Below, piece after piece: positions 8,930 to 17,314 of a stretch of 43,785 bases of DNA. Position 1 is the stretch's first letter. The number at the start of each line of letters is the position of its first letter. This stretch comes from an uncultured Opitutia bacterium (GTDB lineage Bacteria > Verrucomicrobiota > Verrucomicrobiia > Opitutales > Opitutaceae): the NCBI GenBank assembly GCA_903872505.1, contig CAIQKV010000019.1, positions 1-43,785 on the forward strand, given 5' to 3'. The notes beneath the pieces are model-generated. The model was not told the origin of the DNA. It was given only the letters and a program-made list of their open reading frames with translations, and did not search any database. Made by a program: the position numbers and the translations under genes.

Positions 8930-10216
8930 ATGGCCACGACGACCGAACCGGGAACTGGGACCACCATCAGCTTCCTGAACAAGCTGCTCGGCGGCACGCC
9001 GCTTACGCACGTCTCGATCCGGTTCTGGGACGGCACCCTCTGGCCCGACAACCGGCCCCGCGCGGCGACAGTCGTGCTGAAGCATCCCGGCGCGCTCCGC
9101 GAGATGCTCGCGTCGGGCACGGCGAAGGGGCTGGGCGAAGCCTACCTGCGCGACGACTTCGACGTCGAGGGTGACATGGAGCAGTCGCTCGAACTGGCCG
9201 TGGCCTTGGAAAACCGCCCGGCGGGTTGGCTGAATTCGCTCGCGAATTTCTATCATTTTAACCGGCTGCCCAACGCCCACGGCGGGCGGTTCGACGGCCG
9301 GGAACTGGGCGACTTGAAGGGTCGGCAACACACGCTCACCCGCGACCGGCAGGTGGTGTCGTTTCACTACGACGTCTCGAACGACTTTTACCAGCTCTGG
9401 CTCGACGAGCGGATGGTCTACTCCTGCGCCTATTTTGAGACACCTGCCGACGACCTCGATATGGCGCAGGTCGCCAAACTCCGCCACCTCTGCCGGAAGC
9501 TGCGGCTGCAACCCGGACAGCACATCCTCGACATCGGCTGCGGGTGGGGCGGCTTTGCGATTTTTGCGGCGCGCAACTTCGGCGTGAAGGTCATGGGCGT
9601 GACCCTTGCTTCCGGGCAGGCGAGCCTCGCCACGGAGCGCGCGAAGGCGGCGGGGCTGACCGACGCGGTGAACATCGAGCTGCGCGACTACCGCGAGGTG
9701 CAGCGCCCGGAGAACGGGTTCGATGCGATTGTCAGCGTGGGCATGTCGGAGCACGTGGGCCGCGACCACCTGCCGGAGTATTTCAAGAAAACGTGGGACC
9801 TGCTCAAGCCTGGCGGGGTGTTTTTAAACCACGCGATCGGCGAGAATCTGCAGCAGGACCGGTTCCGCGGCCCGTCGTTCATTGATGAGTATGTGTTTCC
9901 CGACGGGGACATTCCCCCGATCCCGATCGTCCTGGGGGCGGCCGAGTCGGGGGGCTTTGAGGTGCGCGACGTCGAGAACCTGCGCGAACACTACGCGCTG
10001 ACGCTGCGGCACTGGGTGCGGCGGCTGGAGGCGAGTCACGACCAGGCGATGGCCTTCGTGAACGAGCCAACCTACCGGGTCTGGCGCCTGTACATGGCCG
10101 GCTCGGCGCACGGTTTCGACCACGGGGCGATCGCGCTCTACCAGGCGCTGCTGGCCAAGCCCGGCCCGAGCGGCAACGCCGGCCTGCCGCTCACCCGGCG
10201 GGACTGGTACGAGTGA
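8930..10216 (+). CDS. cfa: Cyclopropane-fatty-acyl-phospholipid synthase family methyltransferase
   Basis: This 428-residue protein belongs to the CFA synthase family, which transfers a methylene from S-adenosylmethionine to double bonds of membrane phospholipid acyl chains. The N-terminal lipid-interacting domain is followed by the catalytic domain, with 'VSFHYDVSNDFYQLWLDERMVYSCAYF' (family hallmark) and the SAM motif 'DIGCGWGGFAIFAA' from D201. 'VSVGMSEHVGRD' and 'HAIGENLQQ' are also typical active-site segments. The reading frame is open upstream to an ATG at 8825, but that added stretch is arginine/glycine-rich and family-untypical, so the ATG at 8930 is preferred. It follows the Aas-like gene, suggesting a membrane-lipid modification cluster. 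The family also includes tuberculostearic and other fatty-acid methyltransferases, so the exact product is not certain. Confidence 0.9.
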   Translation: MATTTEPGTGTTISFLNKLLGGTPLTHVSIRFWDGTLWPDNRPRAATVVLKHPGALREMLASGTAKGLGEAYLRDDFDVEGDMEQSLELAVALENRPAGWLNSLANFYHFNRLPNAHGGRFDGRELGDLKGRQHTLTRDRQVVSFHYDVSNDFYQLWLDERMVYSCAYFETPADDLDMAQVAKLRHLCRKLRLQPGQHILDIGCGWGGFAIFAARNFGVKVMGVTLASGQASLATERAKAAGLTDAVNIELRDYREVQRPENGFDAIVSVGMSEHVGRDHLPEYFKKTWDLLKPGGVFLNHAIGENLQQDRFRGPSFIDEYVFPDGDIPPIPIVLGAAESGGFEVRDVENLREHYALTLRHWVRRLEASHDQAMAFVNEPTYRVWRLYMAGSAHGFDHGAIALYQALLAKPGPSGNAGLPLTRRDWYE

Positions 10217-10274
10217 CCGGCTGTGACGCTTTATCAGGTTGAAGCGCGGCCCTGGCTGGGCTGACTTTAGCGAC

Positions 10275-11711
10275 ATGCCGTCCTTCCGTTCTGCGACCCT
10301 CCAGCTCAAGCGCCGGCTCGGTGCGCGCGTCGTCGCGACCGGCGACGCGGCGCGCTTCGCGGCGTCGTTCGACAGCAGCAAGATTTCCTTCCTGCCCGCC
10401 GCGGTGATCAAACCGCGGAAGGAGGCGGACATCGGCGTCGCGCTGGCGCTGGCGCACCAGCATCGCGTGCCCGTCACGGTGCGCGGCCGGGGCACGACGC
10501 TCATGGGCTCGGCCGCACCCGTGCGCGGCGGCTGGGTGATCGACATGCTGGCGCTCAACCGCATCCGCATCGACGCGGAGGCGGGCATGGCCCACGTGCA
10601 GTGCGGGGCGACGGTGGGGAACATCCAGCGCGCCGCCGCGGCCTCGGGCTGGTTTTACCCGCCGGACCCGTCCTCGAGGGAATACTGCACCATCGGCGGC
10701 AACATCGCCTGCAACGCCGGCGGCATGCACGGCGGCAAGTACGGGGTGACGCGGGACTACATCATCGCGCTGCGCGGGTTCCTCGCGTCCGGCGAATTCG
10801 TGGAGTGGGGGACCGCGACCAAGAAATTTTCCGCGGGCTTCAACCTCCGCGATCTCTGGATCGGCAGCGAGGGCATGCTGGGCGTTGTCACCGGAGCGGT
10901 GCTCAAGCTCATCCCGCAACCCGCGGCGCGCTGGACGCTGCTCACGTCCTACCGCGACGAGGCAGCGGCCATCCGCGCGGCGCTCGCGCTGTTCCGGCAG
11001 CGCGTGCAGCCGGCGATCTGCGAGTTCCTCGACCGCGAGAGCGTGCTGTGCGCCGAGCGCGCCACGCAGACGACGGTGTTTCCCGGCCAGGCCGGCCGGC
11101 CGGTGATCCTGCTGGAGTTCGACGGCAGCGCCGCCGACGTGCGCGAGCAGAAGGCCGTCGCGCTGGCGTGGGCTCGGAAACACGCCACGGCGCACCGCGC
11201 CGCCCGCAACCGCGCCGAGGCGGAAAAGCTCTGGGAAGTGCGCCGGAAATGCTCGGGCGCGATGTTCGAGCTCGGGGACGCGAAGCTCAACGAGGACATC
11301 GTCATCCCGATGCGCAACTACGTGAAGTTCATCCGGTTCCTCGGCGGGTTGCGGCGGCGCTCCGGCCTGCATATCCCGACCTTCGGCCATCTGGCGGACG
11401 GCAACCTGCACGTGAACATCATGTATCACCGGGCCGACCGCGCCGAGAGCCGGGTGGCCGAGGTGACGCTGGGAAAACTGATGGACACCGTCGTGCGGAT
11501 GGACGGGGCGATTTCGGGCGAGCACGGCATCGGACTCGCCAAGACGCCCTTCCTGCGCGTGCAGCACCGCGCGGCGCAGGTGAAGGCGATGCGGGCGGTG
11601 AAGCAGGCGCTCGACCCGCGCGGCATCCTGAATCCGGGGAAAATGTTCGAGCCGGTTCGGATCTGGAAGTTCCCCAAGCTGGCGGTCCATCTGCCGTGGG
11701 ACCACAAGTGA
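10275..11711 (+). CDS. GlcD-type FAD-binding oxidoreductase (D-2-hydroxyacid dehydrogenase family)
   Basis: This 478-residue protein has a vanillyl-alcohol-oxidase-type FAD domain: 'VTVRGRGTTLMGSA' and 'CTIGGNIACNAGGMHGGKYGVTRDYI' bind FAD. It has a C-terminal FAD-oxidase cap with 'HLADGNLHVNI' and 'ISGEHGIGLAKTPFL', the metal and substrate histidine motifs of the glycolate/D-lactate dehydrogenase (GlcD) family. It probably oxidises a D-2-hydroxy acid such as glycolate or D-lactate and passes electrons to the respiratory chain. GlcE, GlcF or lactate permease partners are absent nearby, so the substrate is open. A TTG at 10239 is in frame, but the ATG at 10275 gives the more typical N-terminus. 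A perfect dyad begins at its stop codon. Confidence 0.85.
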   Translation: MPSFRSATLQLKRRLGARVVATGDAARFAASFDSSKISFLPAAVIKPRKEADIGVALALAHQHRVPVTVRGRGTTLMGSAAPVRGGWVIDMLALNRIRIDAEAGMAHVQCGATVGNIQRAAAASGWFYPPDPSSREYCTIGGNIACNAGGMHGGKYGVTRDYIIALRGFLASGEFVEWGTATKKFSAGFNLRDLWIGSEGMLGVVTGAVLKLIPQPAARWTLLTSYRDEAAAIRAALALFRQRVQPAICEFLDRESVLCAERATQTTVFPGQAGRPVILLEFDGSAADVREQKAVALAWARKHATAHRAARNRAEAEKLWEVRRKCSGAMFELGDAKLNEDIVIPMRNYVKFIRFLGGLRRRSGLHIPTFGHLADGNLHVNIMYHRADRAESRVAEVTLGKLMDTVVRMDGAISGEHGIGLAKTPFLRVQHRAAQVKAMRAVKQALDPRGILNPGKMFEPVRIWKFPKLAVHLPWDHK

Positions 11712-11732
11712 TGCATCCGAATCGGATGCATC
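11710..11732. promoter_or_regulatory. 23-bp perfect inverted repeat upstream of the sialidase-like gene
   Basis: GATGCATCCGA, one base, TCGGATGCATC: eleven-base arms with no mismatch. Each arm also contains the palindrome GATGCATC. It starts within the stop codon of the preceding gene and ends 48 bases before the next ATG. No T-run follows, so a terminator is unlikely. The short spacer and length fit an operator for a dimeric repressor, such as LacI- or GntR-type, but no regulator gene lies nearby. Confidence 0.5.
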
Positions 11733-11780
11733 CTCCTGAGCAGCGCGCAGGATCCATACTGTTTACGGCTCCTAACTCCC

Positions 11781-12980
11781 ATGCCCCGATCTCACCCCGC
11801 AAGTTCCGCCCTCCTTTTAAGTCTCCTGGCCATTTCAGCGCTGGGTGGCACTGACATGAAATCCCTGCCCTTTGCCCGGGCGGAGTTTGTCGTCCCGCCA
11901 GCGGTGGTCATCCCGCACATCCGCGACCGGGTGTTCATCGGCCCCGGCACGACGCAACTGCCCAACGGCGACCTCCTCCTGCTCGCACCGTGGGGCTGCG
12001 CGCCGGCGACCTTCGAGGAGTTGCGTGGTGTTTATCCGCTGCCGCATTTCTACCGGAGCTCCGACCATGGCCGCACGTGGCAGGAAAAGGAGCGGATCGT
12101 GCTGGAGTGGAAGATCACCGGCACGATCAACAACGGCGGGTTTTCCTTCCTGCGGCTGAAGGACGGCCGGCTCGCGCTCGTGGGTCACCGCTACGTGCCC
12201 GACAACAAGGGCGGCGGGCTGCCGGTGATTTCGTTCTCCGGCGACAACGGCGCTAGTTGGACGCCGGCGCGGGTCGTCGGACAGGGCATCACGCGGGACG
12301 ACGGCTGGTACATCATGAACGACCGCCTCATCCAGCTGCGCAACGGCCGGCTGCTCATCCCGGTCGCCCACGCCGTGCCCGGCAGCGGGCCGGAGGGCGA
12401 CTTGGCCGAGTCCGGCTGTTTCTACAGCGACGATGCCGGGGCGACGTGGAAGCTCTCCCGGCTGGTGAAGCCGTCGGGCGCCCTGCGCGGCATGGCGGAA
12501 CCGTGCGTCGCGGAACTGCCGGACGGCCACGTCCTGATGCTCGCGCGTTCCGGGACGGGCTACCTCGTGGACTCGTGGTCGGCGGACGGCGGTGCGACCT
12601 GGTCGCCGCCGAAAAACACCGCACTGCTCTCACCCTGCACCTCGCTCACCCTGAAAACGCTCCCGGACGGCCGGCTGATCGTCTTCTACAATCACGTGAA
12701 GGAGGACAGCCCGGGCAGCCTCTTTCCGCGCTGCCCGCTGGTCTATGCGGTCTCGACCGACGGGAAGGCCTGGAGCGCGCCGGTCATCGTGGACGACGAG
12801 GGCTGGGATCCCGCCATGCCGACGCGGGAGAATATCTACCCGTCGATCTGCTTCCTCGAGGAGGGCATGCTGGTGGTGTGGTCGTCGCATTTTTCCAACT
12901 CCGGCCGCGCACGGCGCACACCCGAGCAGAACCTCATCGGCGGCGGCAAGCGGGCCATCCTGAAGTACCCGGCGCGGTGA
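11781..12980 (+). CDS. Secreted sialidase-fold (BNR/Asp-box) protein
   Basis: This 399-residue protein has an N-terminal signal-like segment (basic 'MPRSH', hydrophobic 'ASSALLLSLLAISALGG'), so it is probably exported. It carries five Asp-box (SxDxGxxW) repeats: SSDHGRTW, SGDNGASW, SDDAGATW, SADGGATW and a shortened STDGKAW. These mark the six-bladed beta-propeller of the sialidase superfamily, whose enzymes cleave terminal sialic acid or act on related glycans. The usual N-terminal F/Y-R-I-P motif was not seen, so true sialidase activity is uncertain; many bacterial members of this group have unknown substrates. No sialic acid catabolic genes are nearby. The gene stands behind the 23-bp dyad and is followed 19 bases later by the acetyltransferase. 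Confidence 0.78.
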   Translation: MPRSHPASSALLLSLLAISALGGTDMKSLPFARAEFVVPPAVVIPHIRDRVFIGPGTTQLPNGDLLLLAPWGCAPATFEELRGVYPLPHFYRSSDHGRTWQEKERIVLEWKITGTINNGGFSFLRLKDGRLALVGHRYVPDNKGGGLPVISFSGDNGASWTPARVVGQGITRDDGWYIMNDRLIQLRNGRLLIPVAHAVPGSGPEGDLAESGCFYSDDAGATWKLSRLVKPSGALRGMAEPCVAELPDGHVLMLARSGTGYLVDSWSADGGATWSPPKNTALLSPCTSLTLKTLPDGRLIVFYNHVKEDSPGSLFPRCPLVYAVSTDGKAWSAPVIVDDEGWDPAMPTRENIYPSICFLEEGMLVVWSSHFSNSGRARRTPEQNLIGGGKRAILKYPAR

Positions 12981-12999
12981 ACCTCCGGTGAGCGAAACC

Positions 13000-13425
13000 A
13001 TGGCCGCAACGCTGCACATCCGCCCCTATCAGCTCGCCGACGAACCGGCCGTCATCGCCCTCTGGCGCGAATGCGACCTGCTGCGCTGGAGCGACCCAAA
13101 GAAGGACATCGCCCGGAAGCTGGAGGTGAACCCGGAGTGGTTCCTGGTCGGCGAGCTCCGCGGGCAGGTCATCGGCACCTGCATGGTCGGCTACGAGGGG
13201 CACCGGGGCTGGATCAACCTCCTGGCGGTGGCGTCCGCACACCAGCGCGGCGGCCACGGGCGGGCGCTGGTGGCCGAGGCCGAGCGGATCCTGCGGGCCG
13301 CGGGCTGCCCCAAGCTCAACCTGCAGGTCCGCACCACGAATGCCGCCGTCATCGGATTTTACCGGCGGCTGGGTTTCCAGGTGGACGACGTCGTGAGCCT
13401 CGGGCGGCGCCTGCGGCCGGATTAG
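13000..13425 (+). CDS. ypeA: GNAT acetyltransferase, YpeA type
   Basis: This 141-residue protein is a GCN5-related N-acetyltransferase. It closely follows the YpeA pattern: 'IRPYQLADEPAVIALWRECDLLRWSDPKKDIARKL', 'GTCMVGYEGHRGWINLLAV', acetyl-CoA loop 'HQRGGHGRALV', then 'CPKLNLQVRTTNAAVIGFYRRLGF'. The substrate of YpeA is not established, so no reaction is claimed. An in-frame GTG at 12988 is possible, but the ATG at 13000 gives the family's short N-terminus. It sits 19 bases after the sialidase-like gene and may share its transcript. smc begins 78 bases downstream. Confidence 0.88.
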   Translation: MAATLHIRPYQLADEPAVIALWRECDLLRWSDPKKDIARKLEVNPEWFLVGELRGQVIGTCMVGYEGHRGWINLLAVASAHQRGGHGRALVAEAERILRAAGCPKLNLQVRTTNAAVIGFYRRLGFQVDDVVSLGRRLRPD

Positions 13426-13503
13426 CCCGTTGGCGAGCGAAAAAGACGCCGTGCACTTTCCATTTGCCGGCGCTCGCGCTGCCCGCTCACACTGTCCGCT
13501 TTA

Positions 13504-16500
13504 ATGTATCTCAAGGCGCTAAAACTGCACGGCTTCAAGTCCTTCGCCGATGCCACCACCCTCCGTTTCGAACCCGGCGTGACCGCGGTCGTCGGCCCGA
13601 ACGGCTGCGGCAAGTCGAACATCGCCGACGCCATCCGCTGGGTGCTGGGCGAGCAGAGCGCCAAGGCCCTGCGCGGCGGCAAAATGCAGGACATCATCTT
13701 CGAGGGCGCCGACACCCGCAAGGCGGCGCAGGTCTGCGAGGTCTCCCTGCTGCTCACCGAGTGCGAGAAGCAGCTCGGCAGCGAGTTCCACGAGATCGAG
13801 ATCACCCGCCGCGTCCACCGCGACGGGCAGAGCGAGTACGCCTTCAACGGCCAGGTCTGCCGGCTGAAGGACATCCACAAGCTTTTCATGGACACCGGCG
13901 TCGGCCGGACGAGCTACTCGATCATGGCGCAGGGCCAGATCGACCTGATCCTCTCGTCGAAGCCGGAGGACCGCCGCGCCGTGTTCGAGGAGGCCGCGGG
14001 CATCACCAAGTACAAGAGCGCCCGCCGCGAGGCGATGAACAAGCTGGCGCTGACCGACCAGAATCTCGCCCGCGTGGCCGACGTCGTCGTCGAGGTCGCC
14101 CGGCAGATCGGCAGCCTGCGCCGCCAGGCGGCCAAGGCGATGCGCTACAAGCGCCTCAGCTTCCGCCTGCGCCATCTCAGCCTTGCCTGGAGCAGCCACC
14201 AGCATGCGCAGCTCACCGCGGTGCTGGGCGGGCTGGAGGCCAAGGTCGCCGCGCTGCGGGCCGAGGCCGACGCCCGCCGCACCGGCCTCGAGGCACAGCA
14301 GGCCGCGCTGGAGGAAAAGAAGTCCGGCCGCAGCCGCCTGAACCAGCGCGTGCAGGACGCCCAGCAGGCCGTCTTTGACCTGCGCTCGCAGAAGGAGGCG
14401 GCCGAGAACCAGGCGAACCTCGCGCAGATCAAGCGCTCCGGCCTCGAGGACCGGCTGGCTTCCTCGCGGGACAATCTTGGCGAGCTCGAGATGCAGCTGC
14501 GCGAGGTGTCCGCGCAGGTCGACACCGGCGCGCAGGACAAGCAGCTGCAGCTCGGACTGCTGGGCAGCAGCGACGCGGTGTTCCAGCAGCGCAACCGGGA
14601 GCTCGCCATCACCGAGGGCGAGCTGAGCAAGCTCGAGCAGGAGCTGCAGCAGGCGAAATTCAATTTGCTCCAGCTGGAGAGCACGGTGACGCGCCTGCGC
14701 ACCGACTGCTCCGGCTACGAGGTGGACCAGAAGACCAGCGCGATGCGCCACGACGCCGTGGAGCAGGAGATCGGGCAGGTCCGCGCGCTGCACGCCACTG
14801 CCGGCCAGTCCGCCGCCGAGCTGACGGCCCGCACGGAAACGATGCTGGCCGAGAAGTCGCGCACGCACAACGAGGCCACGGCCGCCCAGCAGGCGGTCAC
14901 GGACTTCACGCGCGAATTCCGCGACGCCCAGCGCAAGCTCCAGGAAATCGACCGCCAGCTCGCGCAGCGCACGGCGCGGCTCCGGCTGCTCCAGCAATTG
15001 CAGGAAAAGTGGGAGGGCTTCGGCGAGGGCGCGAAGGCCGTGTTGCAGGGCCGCCTCGATGCGGCGTTGGCCGGCGCGAAGGCCACCCCCATCACTCACG
15101 GGCTCGAGGTGAAGCCGGAGTTCGGCCGGGCCGTGGAGGCCATCCTCGGCTCCGCCGCGGAGGCCATCAGCGTCAGCGACCTAGCCACGGCGCAGCGCAT
15201 CCTGGCCCAGCTCGAGGGCGAGCAGATCGGCTCGGCTGTGCTGCACATCGGGGCCGCCGTGCTCCCCGCGGGCGCGGAACCGGGCGGGTTGCCCGTGTTC
15301 CTCCGGCCCGCGACGCAGGCGCTGGCGGGCGATGCGGCCGGCCACCCGGCGGCGGGCATCCTCGCAACCTGCTACATCGCGGACGACTTGGGCGCGTTTC
15401 TGGAATTTTGGTCGGCCAACCCCGGCTTTGCGTTTCTCGCCGTCGCCACCCGCAAGGGCGACCTGGTGGACCGGCGGGGCCTCATTTACGGCGGGCATCA
15501 CAACGGCCGGAAGTCCTCGGGCAGCATCGTGCAGCGCGAGATCGACCTGCGCGAGACGGCCAAGGCCCTCGCCGACGACCAGAAAGTCCATGACGAGCAG
15601 AAGGCGCAGATTGACGCCCTCGGGGTGCGGCTGGCCGCGGCGGAGCAGGCGGTCGAGCAGCGGCGCGCCGAGGTGCTTACCGTCACGCAGAACGTGGCGG
15701 CGGTGCAGGCGGAGCAGCGGAGCGCGCAGCGCTCGCTGGAGGACGTGGGCAACCGGCTGCGGCGCATGGAAGGCGAACTCACCGCACTCGAGCAGGCCCG
15801 TAACGAGGCGCACGCGCGCTGGGAAAAGGCCCAGGCCGGCCTCGCTACCGCCGACGCCGAGGCAACCGCGCAGCGCGAGAAGATTCACCGGCTGGAGATC
15901 AGCGTCGTCGAGACGCGCACCGCCCGCGACGTGAAGCGCGAGTCGCTGGCGCAGGCCCGGCTCGAACTGGCAGAGCGCCGCCAAAAGGTCGAGGTGCTCG
16001 ACCGCGGCCTGGGCGAGATGGAGAAGCGCCGCCACCAGCTCGACGAGCTGCTGGTGCAACGCCAGGCCGAGATCGAGGCCTGGGCCGAGCAGACGGGCGA
16101 ACTCGAGCGCGAGTCCGCCGCGCAGCGCGCCCGGGCCGAGCAGATTGCCGGGACCCAGGGTGTCGCCCAGGAGCAGGTGGAGAAGATCCGGGCCGAACTG
16201 GTCGGGCTCGAGTCGGAGATCGGCGCCCTGGAGACGGCGCAGGCTTCGCTGCACACCCAGTCCGAGGCGGCGCACGACGAGCTCAGCGTCCACGAGGTGA
16301 AGCTGGCCGAGACCCGCCAGCGCGCGCTGTTCCTGGCCGAGGAAGTCACCCGCGAGTTCCAGGCCGACATCGCCACGCTCGACTGGAAACACCAACTTTG
16401 GCACGCCGAGGACGAGCCCGAGGGCGTCAAGCCCCTGGACCTGGACGAGGAGGAGGGCGACGAAGCCGCGGCCCAGGCGGAGGCGGAGAAGCCGCGGCGG

Positions 16501-17286
16501 CGGAAGGCCAAGGCCGCCCGGGGCGAGCCCACGGCCGAGGATCTGGCCGCGCTGGACGCGACCAACTGGGAGGCGATCAAGGCCGAGGCCGACGCGCTCC
16601 GCTCGCGGCTGAACAGCATGGGCGCGGTCAACCTGATCGCCATCGAGGAGTACGCCGAGCTGAAGCAGCGCCACGATTTCCTCACCACGCAGTGCGCGGA
16701 CCTGACGACGGCCAAGGCCGAGCTGCTGAAGGCGATCGACGAGATCAACCAGACCTCCCAGCGGCAGTTCGCGGTGACGTTTGAGCAGATCAAGAAGAAC
16801 TTCGCCTACACCTTCGAGACGCTGTTCGGCGGCGGCCGGGCCGCGCTGGAGCTGGTCCAGGCCGAGGACATCCTCGAGAGCGGGATCGAGATCGTCGCGC
16901 AGCCGCCCGGCACGAAGCTGAAGAGCATCTCGCTGCTCTCCGGCGGCCAGAAGACCCTTACGGCGGTCGCGCTCCTCTTCGCCCTCTACATGGTCAAGCC
17001 GTCGCCGTTCTGCCTGCTCGACGAGCTCGATGCGCCGCTCGACGAGTCGAATATCGGCCGGTTCACGGACCTGCTGAAGAAATTCGTGAGCGAGTCGCAG
17101 TTCATCATCATCACGCACAACAAGCGCACCGTCTCGGCGGCCAGCGCGATCTACGGCGTGACGATGGAGGAGCGCGGGGTCTCCAAGACCGTGTCGATGC
17201 GCTTCAACCACGACCGGGGCGAGGCGGAGGCGCAGGCGCCGAATCTGGCCGACGCGGTGACCGCGGCGAAGCCGGTGACGGCCTGA
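13504..17286 (+). CDS. smc: Chromosome segregation ATPase SMC
   Basis: This 1,260-residue protein organises and segregates the chromosome with ScpA/ScpB. It shows the N-terminal ATPase half with Walker A 'GPNGCGKSN' (31-39), a long coiled coil, a hinge around residues 505-690, a second coiled coil, and the C-terminal half with signature 'LLSGGQKTL' near 1145 and Walker B 'CLLDELDAPLDE' near 1172. The usual length is about 1,150-1,200; the excess is partly a low-complexity charged insertion at about residues 965-1019 (acidic 'DLDEEEGDE', then basic 'KPRRRKAKA'). scpA and scpB are not in the window. The gene is convergent with the GspE-like gene 29 bases on. Confidence 0.95.
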   Translation: MYLKALKLHGFKSFADATTLRFEPGVTAVVGPNGCGKSNIADAIRWVLGEQSAKALRGGKMQDIIFEGADTRKAAQVCEVSLLLTECEKQLGSEFHEIEITRRVHRDGQSEYAFNGQVCRLKDIHKLFMDTGVGRTSYSIMAQGQIDLILSSKPEDRRAVFEEAAGITKYKSARREAMNKLALTDQNLARVADVVVEVARQIGSLRRQAAKAMRYKRLSFRLRHLSLAWSSHQHAQLTAVLGGLEAKVAALRAEADARRTGLEAQQAALEEKKSGRSRLNQRVQDAQQAVFDLRSQKEAAENQANLAQIKRSGLEDRLASSRDNLGELEMQLREVSAQVDTGAQDKQLQLGLLGSSDAVFQQRNRELAITEGELSKLEQELQQAKFNLLQLESTVTRLRTDCSGYEVDQKTSAMRHDAVEQEIGQVRALHATAGQSAAELTARTETMLAEKSRTHNEATAAQQAVTDFTREFRDAQRKLQEIDRQLAQRTARLRLLQQLQEKWEGFGEGAKAVLQGRLDAALAGAKATPITHGLEVKPEFGRAVEAILGSAAEAISVSDLATAQRILAQLEGEQIGSAVLHIGAAVLPAGAEPGGLPVFLRPATQALAGDAAGHPAAGILATCYIADDLGAFLEFWSANPGFAFLAVATRKGDLVDRRGLIYGGHHNGRKSSGSIVQREIDLRETAKALADDQKVHDEQKAQIDALGVRLAAAEQAVEQRRAEVLTVTQNVAAVQAEQRSAQRSLEDVGNRLRRMEGELTALEQARNEAHARWEKAQAGLATADAEATAQREKIHRLEISVVETRTARDVKRESLAQARLELAERRQKVEVLDRGLGEMEKRRHQLDELLVQRQAEIEAWAEQTGELERESAAQRARAEQIAGTQGVAQEQVEKIRAELVGLESEIGALETAQASLHTQSEAAHDELSVHEVKLAETRQRALFLAEEVTREFQADIATLDWKHQLWHAEDEPEGVKPLDLDEEEGDEAAAQAEAEKPRRRKAKAARGEPTAEDLAALDATNWEAIKAEADALRSRLNSMGAVNLIAIEEYAELKQRHDFLTTQCADLTTAKAELLKAIDEINQTSQRQFAVTFEQIKKNFAYTFETLFGGGRAALELVQAEDILESGIEIVAQPPGTKLKSISLLSGGQKTLTAVALLFALYMVKPSPFCLLDELDAPLDESNIGRFTDLLKKFVSESQFIIITHNKRTVSAASAIYGVTMEERGVSKTVSMRFNHDRGEAEAQAPNLADAVTAAKPVTA

Positions 17287-17314
17287 CTGGCGCCGGCGGG
17301 CCCGCCCGGAGGGC

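Noticed and set aside
17295..17306. GGCGGGCCCGCC palindrome between convergent smc and the GspE-like gene as a terminator
   Set aside because: It has no loop and no T-run on either strand; a 12-base GC palindrome is readily expected here by composition.
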